A stretch of DNA of 6,784 bases from the NCBI GenBank assembly GCA_015520395.1, contig WAQG01000120.1, positions 1-6,784 of the forward strand, in the 5' to 3' direction. Positions 1-5,183 of this stretch are shown piece after piece. The stretch comes from Candidatus Geoarchaeota archaeon (lineage in GTDB: Archaea; Thermoproteota; Thermoprotei; Gearchaeales; WAQG01). How positions within the stretch are numbered: the first letter of the stretch is position 1; every line of letters starts with the position of its first letter. Under the pieces are notes generated by a model, which saw nothing but the letters and a program-made list of their open reading frames with translations, was not told where the DNA came from and ran no database searches. A program made the translations under genes and the position numbers.

Positions 1-53
1 CACTAACATCAGCGCTCGGCCCAGGTCAGAAACGCACGGTATTTAAGAATTTC

Positions 54-1148
54 ATGTTTTTCGAAGAGGGGATGGCTCTGGTGATGGCTGGACGCGAAGC
101 GTTAGTACGGCCATTATTCAACATGTCCTACACTTTCACCAGGCCTGTTTACGGTATGAAGATAAGGTTGAGCTTCGAGGTTGCAGGGCACGTAGAGGCC
201 AGGGAGTACAACGCCTCGCCGGATGCAGGCGGGATAGGATTCCAACCCCAACTACACCTGTCAGACCTAGACATAATGCTGTATTTCTCAAGTTTCCAAG
301 AAATACCAGTGGTTCTCGAGGTCGAGCTTTCAAGACCCCTCCCAACCGACACCCACCTATACCTATCAATAGCAGTTTTAACGACAGATTCAGAACCGCT
401 TAAAATGCTGGGAAGGCCAATGAGGTTCATTTACTGGAGGGAGAACTCCACTTTACTTCATACATCGCTATACGACGACTATAGCCCCAGATGGGGTTTA
501 ACAGGGATTATGCATCAGTCCATGCTGTATGGAAGCGTTCTGGAGGCCCGCCCGGTCTGTGGTTATGGTTTTACTCTCACAGCGACGATGACGTTTAACG
601 GCGAGGTGTCTGAGAGTGGTATGAGAAAAACTGTACATACCACCGTGAGGTTTGATGCGGGTGATGAGTTTGATTACCGTGTAAAGAGGCTTACGGTGGA
701 GTTGGAGTTGGTGGGGAGCGATCCATACATGTGGACAGCCTATAGGTATTACAAGGGGCCTGGGGCAAGCCTGCCAGATCTAACTTCGCTTGGATCAGCG
801 TTGCCTTATCTCCGATGGTTGCTTCACTTCATCGGCCGGCGTCTTTCTTCGGTAACCTCCTATGTAGGCATCGGCTTGAATATGTACAAAGTTATAAGGG
901 AGGAGCTTACGGCAGATGTTACATTCTCGTCGGAGGTGCTGGATAATGACAAGCATCTTTACCGATTTGACTACCAAACAGGATGGCTGATGGAGGGGGT
1001 CGCCCATATGGAACCAGAGTTTGAGGTTAACATAGATGTGCCGGGCTTGGCTCAGCAGGGGACTCTAAGGATCATGGTCTGGGTAAATCAGTTTCAGCCT
1101 GAGTGGGTCTGGGAGAACTCAATCAAGGTTACGCCAATCCCTGAGTGA
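54..1148 (+). CDS. Uncharacterised, probably beta-rich protein; possibly 5'-truncated by the window edge
   Basis: I do not recognise the family. The product is up to 364 residues, rich in aromatic residues and alternating hydrophobic/polar stretches that suggest beta structure. It has no clear membrane segment in the visible part, apart from a mildly hydrophobic stretch around residues 245-285, and only one cysteine (in VCGYG, near residue 168). The frame has no stop between position 3 and the ATG at 54, so the gene may begin left of the window, where a signal peptide or membrane anchor could lie. Alternatively a TATA-like box (tatttaag, about 40-47) would fit a leaderless start at the ATG at 72. 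The stop overlaps the next start as GTGA, so the two are probably co-translated. An envelope-associated or secreted partner of the downstream membrane protein is a guess. The existence of the gene is well supported; its start is not. Confidence 0.7.
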   Translation: MFFEEGMALVMAGREALVRPLFNMSYTFTRPVYGMKIRLSFEVAGHVEAREYNASPDAGGIGFQPQLHLSDLDIMLYFSSFQEIPVVLEVELSRPLPTDTHLYLSIAVLTTDSEPLKMLGRPMRFIYWRENSTLLHTSLYDDYSPRWGLTGIMHQSMLYGSVLEARPVCGYGFTLTATMTFNGEVSESGMRKTVHTTVRFDAGDEFDYRVKRLTVELELVGSDPYMWTAYRYYKGPGASLPDLTSLGSALPYLRWLLHFIGRRLSSVTSYVGIGLNMYKVIREELTADVTFSSEVLDNDKHLYRFDYQTGWLMEGVAHMEPEFEVNIDVPGLAQQGTLRIMVWVNQFQPEWVWENSIKVTPIPE

Positions 1149-1936
1149 GAGCCTTGAGGAAGTTTCTTTTTTCCTCATTTCTCATGGTTGTAACCGCCCT
1201 AGCTATTTTTAACTGGTATCCCTTTAATCTAGGGCCTCCCTATCGTGCGGTTAGCGTTTTCTCGTCCTTTGAAGCCTTCATGAACTATCTCTTGTCGTTA
1301 GCTCTCTGGGGGTTCTTCTCAAACCTCTTCATCTATATACTTCCACTTGCCTACCTCTTCGACGTTTACAACCTTAAGCTTCAGGGGCCTAGGAAGAGCT
1401 GGCTTGTGCTGCTCACAACACCCTTAATCTACCTCCTCTTAATGTTCATTATGATCCTGCCCCCGCTTCTCCACGGCCTCTACCCCACCTCATACATATG
1501 GCTGCTACCTCTGATGGCTGGCGTTAACATCATCTTTGCGGTAGCGCAGCTAGCATACTTCTACCAGCTGTTCCTGACCATGGGAGCATATCTCCTCACG
1601 GGCCACCCCCTGAGGGAGGCCTTCAAAAAGGCCAAAAGGCGGCTTTCGGTCGGGTATGTCCTTAAGATTGCGGTAATCCTGATCATAACGCCGATGGTAA
1701 TTGGGTTTGTCAAGGATCTACTCTACACGCTGGTGGGTGATGTCAGGTTCCTGGAGATATACTTAAGGGGATACCACCCCGAGACTCTCCAGGCCATAAA
1801 TGGAGCTATAAGGGCGGGCAAGGAGATCTACTATCCACAGGCCCCATCATGGCTTGACCTACTGGTATTAGTGATTGTTGGGCGGCTTATAGGCGGAACG
1901 TTGGCAGACCAGGTAATCGAGCTACAGAAAATATGA
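1145..1936 (+). CDS. Multi-pass integral membrane protein of unknown function
   Basis: The product is 263 residues and strongly hydrophobic, with about six membrane segments at roughly residues 7-22, 46-73, 86-109, 117-150 (probably one long or two short), 171-191 and 237-251. A basic loop at about 159-167 (FKKAKRRL) lies between segments and probably faces the cytoplasm. A more polar loop at about 192-235 precedes the last segment. The start is GTG, and its GTGA overlaps the TGA of the preceding gene, so translation is probably coupled and the two proteins may act together. I see no nucleotide-binding, transporter-signature or catalytic motif and cannot name a family; a permease or structural membrane subunit is possible but unsupported. 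Confidence 0.75.
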   Translation: MRALRKFLFSSFLMVVTALAIFNWYPFNLGPPYRAVSVFSSFEAFMNYLLSLALWGFFSNLFIYILPLAYLFDVYNLKLQGPRKSWLVLLTTPLIYLLLMFIMILPPLLHGLYPTSYIWLLPLMAGVNIIFAVAQLAYFYQLFLTMGAYLLTGHPLREAFKKAKRRLSVGYVLKIAVILIITPMVIGFVKDLLYTLVGDVRFLEIYLRGYHPETLQAINGAIRAGKEIYYPQAPSWLDLLVLVIVGRLIGGTLADQVIELQKI

Positions 1937-2084
1937 ATAGCTGTAACCATGCGCGAAAAGCCTGTCACCCCAATATTCTCAATAAATATCTGCATAGGGG
2001 CGCTACTCTAACCCTACTGGGATTTTGATAGACAGGGTGTAAATGGAGGGTGAAGGGCGAGAAAGGCTACAGCATACCCCCATT

Positions 2085-2158
2085 TACATGCATGACGACA
2101 CCTCTTATGGGGCTGTGTTCGTTGTGTAGGTGGCTTGACTAAGGGCCTCATGCATGTA
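2085..2158. repeat. 11-bp perfect inverted repeat enclosing 52 bp
   Basis: TACATGCATGA (2085-2095) and its exact complement TCATGCATGTA (2148-2158) flank 52 bp. If transcribed, they would form an 11-bp closing stem around two weaker internal hairpins: ACAC/GTGT at 2098-2101 and 2115-2118, and a GGC/GCC pair near 2132-2147. Each arm also contains the self-complementary octamer CATGCATG, spaced 62 bp centre to centre, so two protein-binding sites are an alternative to an RNA fold. No function is assigned. Confidence 0.55.
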
Positions 2159-2186
2159 TGTTTCGTACCATAATCGATATTCCGAA

Positions 2187-2256
2187 TATAGACATTAATT
2201 TTTCTAATATTATATCAAAAATATTGTAGAATTGTAATTATAATATAATTTAGTTT
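2187..2256. other. Very A+T-rich block with small palindromes
   Basis: By my count about nine in ten bases here are A or T, against a mixed composition on either side. The block contains AATTAT-aat-ATAATT (2236-2250) and the octamer TAATATTA, and is preceded directly by ATATTC-c-GAATAT (2177-2189). Such blocks can be promoters, unwinding elements or chromatin-protein binding sites. No gene on either strand starts close enough to make it an obvious promoter. Confidence 0.45.
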
Positions 2257-2308
2257 TGCTGATCTATTAGCTATCATAGACTTAATGCTGTATTTGCTTA
2301 GGCGAGTT

Positions 2309-2325
2309 AGGGCGGGTTGCGCCCT
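2309..2325. repeat. G+C hairpin, 6-bp stem and 5-base loop
   Basis: AGGGCG (2309-2314), loop GGTTG, CGCCCT (2320-2325). It lies about 50 bp past the 3' end of the minus-strand thioredoxin gene. No T-run follows it on the minus strand, so it does not look like a classical terminator, although it could stabilise the 3' end of that transcript. Confidence 0.4.
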
Positions 2326-2356
2326 GGGGGCCTATGTGTGGGTTTGGGTGTGATGG

Positions 2357-2362
2357 AAAAAA
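2357..2362 (-). terminator. T-tract terminator candidate for the thioredoxin-fold gene
   Basis: Six consecutive T residues on the minus strand lie about a dozen bases past the TAA of the thioredoxin-fold gene. Archaeal termination often relies on such T-runs without a hairpin. The run is short, so confidence is modest. Confidence 0.35.
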
Positions 2363-2373
2363 TGTTTTGTGTT

Positions 2374-2619
2374 TTAGGTTCTGAGGATTTGTCTGAGTTC
2401 TTCTGGTCTGGGCTTTCCGACTAGTCTTATCTTGCCGTCTATTATTATTGTTGGTGTTGCTTTTACGCCATACTCCTCAGCTTTGGCCATAGCCTCGGGG
2501 GTTTCCTGTAAGTTATATATTACTAGCCTGCATTCTGGGCATTTCGATGCTTCGATGATCCTTATTGTTTCCCTGCATATCGGGCACCCTGATATGAAGA
2601 CCTCTATCAGGTGGGGCAT
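2374..2619 (-). CDS. Small thioredoxin-fold (glutaredoxin-like) protein with two CxxC pairs
   Basis: An 81-residue single-domain thiol-disulfide protein, probably a cytoplasmic thiol oxidoreductase. The first strand (HLIEVFISG) leads to the active-site-type CPIC (C12, C15). A second pair, CPEC (C27, C30), sits just before the next strand. GVKATPTIIIDGKI carries the cis-proline (about P56) and the beta hairpin typical of the fold. The frame is open upstream to an ATG at 2742, but I place the start at the ATG at 2619. The domain begins there, GGTGG (2626-2630) lies six bases upstream, and a TATA-like CTTAAATAC lies about 40 bases upstream. The longer start would also overlap the divergent regulator gene. 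The neighbouring HxlR-type gene probably regulates it. The physiological substrate cannot be read from the sequence. Confidence 0.87.
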   Translation of the reverse strand: MPHLIEVFISGCPICRETIRIIEASKCPECRLVIYNLQETPEAMAKAEEYGVKATPTIIIDGKIRLVGKPRPEELRQILRT

Positions 2620-2625
2620 ACTTTT

Positions 2626-2661
2626 CCACCAGTAGTTACTATCTAAAGTAAAGTATTTAAG
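2626..2661 (-). promoter_or_regulatory. Promoter and ribosome site of the thioredoxin-fold gene
   Basis: On the minus strand, CTTAAATAC (2653-2661) is a TATA-like box, which predicts transcription starting near 2631. GGTGG (2626-2630) is the ribosome site, six bases before the ATG at 2619. This pair decides the start codon. The box reads GTATTTAAG on the plus strand and could also serve the divergent gene. Confidence 0.6.
2636..2651. promoter_or_regulatory. Candidate HxlR-family operator TTACT-N6-AGTAA
   Basis: A perfect inverted repeat, TTACT (2636-2640), ATCTAA, AGTAA (2647-2651), lies between the TATA-like box and the predicted transcript start of the thioredoxin-fold gene, where a bound repressor would block transcription. 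From memory, some Bacillus HxlR/DUF24 regulators (YodB, CatR) bind TACT...AGTA-type repeats; the resemblance supports, but does not prove, binding by the adjacent regulator. Confidence 0.45.
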
Positions 2662-2697
2662 TTGTGTAGTTTCTTTTAGTATAGTAGATGGGATTTT

Positions 2698-2703
2698 GGT
2701 GAT
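2698..2703 (+). promoter_or_regulatory. Ribosome binding site of the HxlR-family gene
   Basis: GGTGAT is fully complementary to the usual archaeal 16S rRNA 3' end and lies five bases before the GTG at 2709. It fixes that non-ATG start. The match also shows that the transcript has a leader, so its TATA box should lie further upstream, probably the shared GTATTTAAG at 2653-2661. Confidence 0.65.
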
Positions 2704-2708
2704 GTCCT

Positions 2709-3083
2709 GTGGAGCCGGAAAGTAGGGGCGTCTTTTATCCATGCCCTTTTGGCGGTATACTTGGGGTGATCAGTAGGAAGTGGACTCTTCTGATAATATC
2801 CGTCATAGGTAATAGCGGTAGGCTGAGGTTTAACCAGATTCTGAGGGCGCTTCCAGGGATGAGTCCGAAGACGTTGTCCGAGAGGCTGAAGAGCCTTGAG
2901 GAGCTTGGGCTCATAAAGAGGATTGTTTATCCTGAGAAGCCGCCTAGGGTCGAGTATTCCCTGACGAGGCGTGGGGAGGGGTTGATGAGGGCTATAAGGC
3001 CTCTGCTTGAGTGGGTTGTCTCTGAGGAGGCGGGGTATGAGGATTCGCCCTGCGTCCAGTTGTTAAGGAGTTTGAAGGAGTAG
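2709..3083 (+). CDS. HxlR-family winged-helix transcriptional regulator
   Basis: A 124-residue product matching the HxlR (DUF24) family in length and order. It has the N-terminal CPFGGILGVISRKWTLLII (C12 onward), then a recognition region about residues 39-67 (RLRFNQILRAL, PGMSPKTLSERLKSLEELGL), then the wing with PEKPPRVEYSLTRRGEGL (about 75-92). C12 sits where redox-sensing members of the family carry their reactive cysteine, and a second cysteine is present near the C-terminus (C115), so thiol-based sensing is plausible but inferred. The start is GTG at 2709, set by GGTGAT just upstream. It is divergent from the small thioredoxin-fold gene, and a perfect inverted repeat in the shared promoter is its likely operator. 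It probably controls that gene and perhaps itself. Confidence 0.92.
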   Translation: MEPESRGVFYPCPFGGILGVISRKWTLLIISVIGNSGRLRFNQILRALPGMSPKTLSERLKSLEELGLIKRIVYPEKPPRVEYSLTRRGEGLMRAIRPLLEWVVSEEAGYEDSPCVQLLRSLKE

Positions 3084-3087
3084 TCAG

Positions 3088-3105
3088 TTTTAGACGCGTC
3101 AAAAA
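3088..3105. promoter_or_regulatory. 18-bp near-perfect palindrome upstream of the iron permease gene
   Basis: TTTT-a-GACGCGTC-a-AAAA has one mismatched pair around a perfect GACGCGTC core (3093-3100). It starts five bases past the HxlR-family stop and lies about 17 bp upstream of the TATA-like box of the FTR1 gene. The position suits an activator or regulator site. A terminator hairpin for the preceding gene is less likely, because a self-complementary core leaves no proper loop. Confidence 0.4.
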
Positions 3106-3121
3106 CCCTTCAATCAGCTAG

Positions 3122-3130
3122 ACTAAATAC
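3122..3130 (+). promoter_or_regulatory. TATA-like box of the FTR1 permease gene
   Basis: ACTAAATAC is centred about 32 bases before the ATG at 3158, which predicts a transcript with a leader of only a few bases. No strong ribosome site is visible before the ATG, consistent with a leaderless or nearly leaderless message. Confidence 0.45.
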
Positions 3131-3157
3131 CCCCTACATAAGCCTTAGGGTTTAGGG

Positions 3158-3988
3158 ATGCTGGCTCAGTTCCTCATAACGTTTAGGGAGGCGTTTGAGG
3201 CCGCCGTCCTGGTGGCGATAGTCCTTATACAGCTTGTTAGGACTGGCAGGAGGGGCCTGATAAGATCGTTGATCTTAGGCGCTTCTGTAGGCGTGCTTGT
3301 AAGTGTGTTGGCTGGTCTTCTTATTCGGACAATATATATCTTTGGCGGCTTTAAAGACATTTTTGAAATCTTAAGCACGTTTGTAGCGGTCGCCATACTT
3401 ACCAGTGTCATTTATTGGACGGGGTCGAGGGGCGTAAAGATGGTTGAAGAGGTGAAGGTTAAGGTTGCGAGGAGCGTGGTCTCGCCGGGGGCTTCCTTTA
3501 TGATCTCCCTACTAGGCTTCACGCTCGTGTTTAGGGAGGGTATGGAGGCAGTGCTATTTATGATGCCCCTGCTAGCCCAAGAGCCATGGCCAACCCTCGT
3601 GGGAAGCGGCTTGGGGATTATCGGGGCTCTCTTACTATCCTCCCTAGTATTCATCGGGGGTTTGAGGTTGAGCTTTAGGGTGTTCTTTAGGGTTATGAGC
3701 ATTCTTTTAATCCTAGTGGCCGGAGGGCTGCTGGGGCAAGGCGTCCATGAGCTGGTGGAGTATGGCTTAGATAATGGCTGGAACCTGGATTCTATTGCAT
3801 GGACCGCCCTTGAGCTTCCGATAGGCGAGGATAACATAATGCATGAGGAAGGGTTGGTTGGGTCGGTTCTAGCGGCATTGCTGGGTTATTCTACTAGGAT
3901 GGAGTTCATCAGGTTGGTCGTTCAGGGCTGTTATATAGCTATAGCGCTTTCTCTAACCTTATGGGGCTGGTTTAAACGTCGCTTATAG
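3158..3988 (+). CDS. FTR1-family iron permease
   Basis: A 276-residue integral membrane protein of the FTR1/EfeU iron permease family, which moves ferric iron across the cytoplasmic membrane. Both hallmark REXXE motifs are present: REAFE at residues 10-14 in the first membrane segment and REGME at 126-130 in the fourth. About seven membrane segments can be traced (roughly 1-22, 33-60, 66-88, 112-140, 147-168, 175-196, 252-272). A conserved-looking GLLGQGVHE (191-199) follows the sixth. The length fits the minimal permease without extra periplasmic domains. No multicopper oxidase or EfeO/EfeB-type partner is in the window, so how iron is presented to it is unknown. It is downstream of the HxlR-family gene but has its own promoter signals and an 18-bp palindrome; iron- or redox-dependent control is likely but inferred. 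Confidence 0.93.
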   Translation: MLAQFLITFREAFEAAVLVAIVLIQLVRTGRRGLIRSLILGASVGVLVSVLAGLLIRTIYIFGGFKDIFEILSTFVAVAILTSVIYWTGSRGVKMVEEVKVKVARSVVSPGASFMISLLGFTLVFREGMEAVLFMMPLLAQEPWPTLVGSGLGIIGALLLSSLVFIGGLRLSFRVFFRVMSILLILVAGGLLGQGVHELVEYGLDNGWNLDSIAWTALELPIGEDNIMHEEGLVGSVLAALLGYSTRMEFIRLVVQGCYIAIALSLTLWGWFKRRL

Positions 3989-4010
3989 CCCTTACTTCAA
4001 CGCTAAAGTG

Positions 4011-4020
4011 TTTGGGTTTT
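4011..4020 (+). terminator. Weak T-rich terminator candidate after the FTR1 gene
   Basis: TTTGGGTTTT starts 22 bases past the FTR1 stop. It is an interrupted T-run without a hairpin, so this is only a candidate. Confidence 0.22.
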
Positions 4021-4034
4021 AGGTATTCAGTAGG

Positions 4035-4072
4035 AAAATATTTTGCTAACATCATCCATATAAATAATGGTG
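4035..4072 (+). promoter_or_regulatory. Promoter and ribosome site of the winged-helix/four-cysteine regulator
   Basis: AAAATATTTT (4035-4044) lies about 37 bases before the ATG at 4077 and predicts a start of transcription near 4065. GGTG (4069-4072) then lies four bases before the ATG. A stronger-looking TATA sequence, ATATAAATA (4058-4066), is only about 15 bases from the ATG. It would start transcripts inside the gene, so I consider it the less likely box. Confidence 0.4.
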
Positions 4073-4076
4073 TCTC

Positions 4077-4784
4077 ATGAGAGGTGAGGATCTGGGAGCG
4101 ATCCTGAAGGCCTTGTCTACCCCTAAGAAGATGGAAATAATAAGGTTACTTTATAGCGGCCCTATGAGCGTTGAGGAGATCTCTGAGAAGGTCAGCCTAT
4201 CACCCTGGACAACCCGCCAGTATCTGAAGGAGCTTGAGCTGATAGGCTTCATACAGCACATTGAGGTTAAGGGGGGTGTTGGAAGGCCTAAGTTCGTTTA
4301 TAAGATAGCGCCTGACGCCCCCTTAATAATGCTTCCACCTAGAAACTACATTGAGCTTGCAACAGCAATGATGGAGTTTATACTTGACTATTTCGGCGAG
4401 AGGGCTAATAAGATATTTGAGATGATAGGTGCGAGGTCTGCTAAGAAATTGGTCGAATCACTCGCTAAACAGGGCCTGAAGAAGATGGATGTCAAAGATT
4501 TTAAGGAGAAGGTTGTGGATCAATTTCTCAAAAGCAACGTCGGAGGGGTTGAGATCGTCAAATATGATGAGAAGAGGCTTATTTACAGGTTTTACACATG
4601 CCCATACTATGAGCTCGCATCAAAATTTCCTGAGATTGTCTGTGAGTTTATGGAAGCTGGATTCCGTGGTGAATTGTCGAAAATGTTTAAGGAGGGGATA
4701 AGGTATGAGAGACGCGCGTGCATCGCCCATGGAGATCCATACTGCGAATTCATCATAGAGAAGCATAGTGAAGACAAGTCCTAA
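4077..4784 (+). CDS. Winged-helix regulator with four-cysteine V4R/SufR-like C-terminal domain
   Basis: A 235-residue predicted transcriptional regulator. Residues about 8-76 form an ArsR-like winged helix (ALSTPKKMEIIRLLYSGPMS, then the recognition helix LSPWTTRQYLKELELIGF, wing around GGVGRPKFVYKI). The C-terminal half resembles the V4R/COG2345 type shared with SufR: CPYYELASKFPEIVC (C175, C189), a basic segment, then C215 and GDPYCEF (C223). SufR proteins bind an Fe-S cluster through cysteines in this region, so an Fe-S or metal sensor is a reasonable inference, though the ligand is not proven. It has its own promoter downstream of the iron permease and is convergent with a CDGSH Fe-S gene. 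It may regulate Fe-S or iron genes around it. Another small ligand, as in other V4R proteins, is the main alternative. Confidence 0.85.
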   Translation: MRGEDLGAILKALSTPKKMEIIRLLYSGPMSVEEISEKVSLSPWTTRQYLKELELIGFIQHIEVKGGVGRPKFVYKIAPDAPLIMLPPRNYIELATAMMEFILDYFGERANKIFEMIGARSAKKLVESLAKQGLKKMDVKDFKEKVVDQFLKSNVGGVEIVKYDEKRLIYRFYTCPYYELASKFPEIVCEFMEAGFRGELSKMFKEGIRYERRACIAHGDPYCEFIIEKHSEDKS

Positions 4785-4799
4785 AGAAAATGTGGTGTT

Positions 4800-4812
4800 A
4801 CTGAGGCTCAGT
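4800..4812. repeat. 13-bp palindrome between convergent genes
   Basis: ACTGAG-G-CTCAGT is a perfect inverted repeat in the 57 bp between the ends of the regulator gene and the CDGSH gene. With a one-base centre it cannot form its full stem as RNA, and no strong T-run follows, so a terminator role is doubtful. It may be chance or a protein site. Confidence 0.3.
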
Positions 4813-4841
4813 CGCTTTACCTTCCTTGATAGTCTCGAAAC

Positions 4842-5021
4842 CTACAACTCTAATTCAAAGGCTATCTTTTCGTCAGCTCTGAATCCCACCTTTGCGTGAG
4901 TGCCGTCACAATATGGTTTTTTATTTGAGTGCCCACACCTGCACAGAGCCACCTTTACCTTCCCATCGACTTCGACCAGGTTTGGCCCGTCCCTCTTTGA
5001 GATAATCCTAATCTTAGTCAA
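4842..5021 (-). CDS. CDGSH-type [2Fe-2S] iron-sulfur protein (59 residues, TTG start)
   Basis: A small single-domain member of the CDGSH (zf-CDGSH, mitoNEET-like) family. The signature runs from C27 to H42: CRCGHSNKKPYCDGTH, with C27, C29, C38 and H42 as the classic three-Cys/one-His [2Fe-2S] ligands. It is preceded by the beta strands KIRIISKRDGPNLVEVDGKV and followed by VGFRADEKIAFELEL, the normal full extent of the family. The start must be TTG at 5021, because a stop (TAA) lies in frame two codons upstream and the domain begins at once. A TATA-like box lies about 36 bases upstream. No membrane anchor is present, so it is probably cytoplasmic. Family members carry electrons or Fe-S clusters. 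It lies between an Fe-S-sensor-like regulator and a hemerythrin gene, fitting an Fe-S maintenance role. Confidence 0.93.
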   Translation of the reverse strand: MTKIRIISKRDGPNLVEVDGKVKVALCRCGHSNKKPYCDGTHAKVGFRADEKIAFELEL

Positions 5022-5052
5022 GCTTTACCCCTGGTATCGTAGTGTGGTTAGG

Positions 5053-5060
5053 CATATAAA
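5053..5060 (-). promoter_or_regulatory. TATA-like box of the CDGSH gene
   Basis: TTTATATG on the minus strand is centred about 36 bases before the TTG start, predicting a leader of about ten bases. An AGGGG stretch in that leader could help ribosome binding. This supports the TTG as the true start. Confidence 0.55.
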
Positions 5061-5142
5061 TCTCGTCAATTCCAAGGAGAAGAGCATTATGAAATTGTGT
5101 GCCAAGGAAATCTGATGTTGGATAACACCGCCTTTCTTAAAA

Positions 5143-5177
5143 CATATAACCGTGTTATAGATTCAAGCCTCGGTGAT
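5143..5177 (+). promoter_or_regulatory. Promoter and ribosome site of the first hemerythrin gene
   Basis: CATATAAC (5143-5150) is a TATA-like box predicting transcription from about 5172. GGTGAT (5172-5177), a full match to the archaeal anti-Shine-Dalgarno, lies six bases before the ATG at 5184. Together they favour that ATG over the GTG at 5097, which would add 29 residues unlike the family. Confidence 0.6.
5145..5159. promoter_or_regulatory. Operator candidate, copy 1: TATAAC-N3-GTTATA
   Basis: TATAAC-CGT-GTTATA is a perfect 6-bp-arm palindrome that overlaps the TATA-like box of the first hemerythrin gene. It agrees at 13 of 15 positions with the palindrome before the second hemerythrin gene; the only differences are in the spacer. 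An additional ATAACAC lies upstream at 5122-5128. The location suits repression by blocking TATA-binding protein. Confidence 0.6.
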
Positions 5178-5183
5178 CCTAAA

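Larger units (their letters stand above)
1937..2373. other. Gene-poor intergenic stretch with several inverted repeats
   Basis: This 437-bp region lies between the membrane-protein gene and the 3' end of the minus-strand thioredoxin gene. I see no convincing protein gene. A 28-codon frame at 2043-2129, starting MEGEGRERLQ with a weak GGTG upstream, is possible but has no support. From left to right it holds an 11-bp inverted repeat (2085-2158), a 13-bp palindrome (2177-2189), a very A+T-rich block (2187-2256) with further palindromes, and a G+C hairpin (2309-2325). No tRNA fold, rRNA segment or clear C/D-box pair was found by eye. Confidence 0.6.

Noticed and set aside
2043..2129. 28-codon frame in the left intergenic region
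   Set aside because: Too short, with only a weak GGTG upstream and no recognisable protein; it overlaps the inverted repeat.
1937..2373. tRNA, C/D-box RNA or CRISPR in the long intergenic region
   Set aside because: No cloverleaf, no C box paired with a D box, and no regularly spaced repeats could be found by eye.
2620..2742. N-terminal extension of the thioredoxin-fold protein to an ATG at 2742
   Set aside because: It would overlap the HxlR-family start and cover the promoter signals. The fold begins at the ATG at 2619, which has its own ribosome site.
3992..4008. ACTT/AAGT repeat between the FTR1 and regulator genes as a second HxlR-family operator
   Set aside because: Only four-base arms with a longer spacer; it does not match TTACT-N6-AGTAA closely enough.
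4058..4066. ATATAAATA as the TATA box of the regulator gene at 4077
   Set aside because: It lies only about 15 bases from the ATG, so transcription would begin inside the coding region, and a later start would remove part of the winged helix.
4900..5115. Plus-strand 71-codon frame opposite and beyond the CDGSH gene
   Set aside because: It runs antisense over a gene with a complete [2Fe-2S] signature, and its own translation has no recognisable domain or supporting ribosome site.
5089..5115. Eight-codon frame after an AAGGAGA ribosome-like site
   Set aside because: From the nearby TATA box the transcript would begin at or after the AAGGAGA, so the site would not be in the RNA; the peptide is trivial in length.
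5097..5183. N-terminal extension of the first hemerythrin protein from a GTG at 5097
   Set aside because: The TATA box and palindrome would then lie inside the gene. The extra 29 residues do not resemble the family, and GGTGAT before the ATG at 5184 explains the start better.
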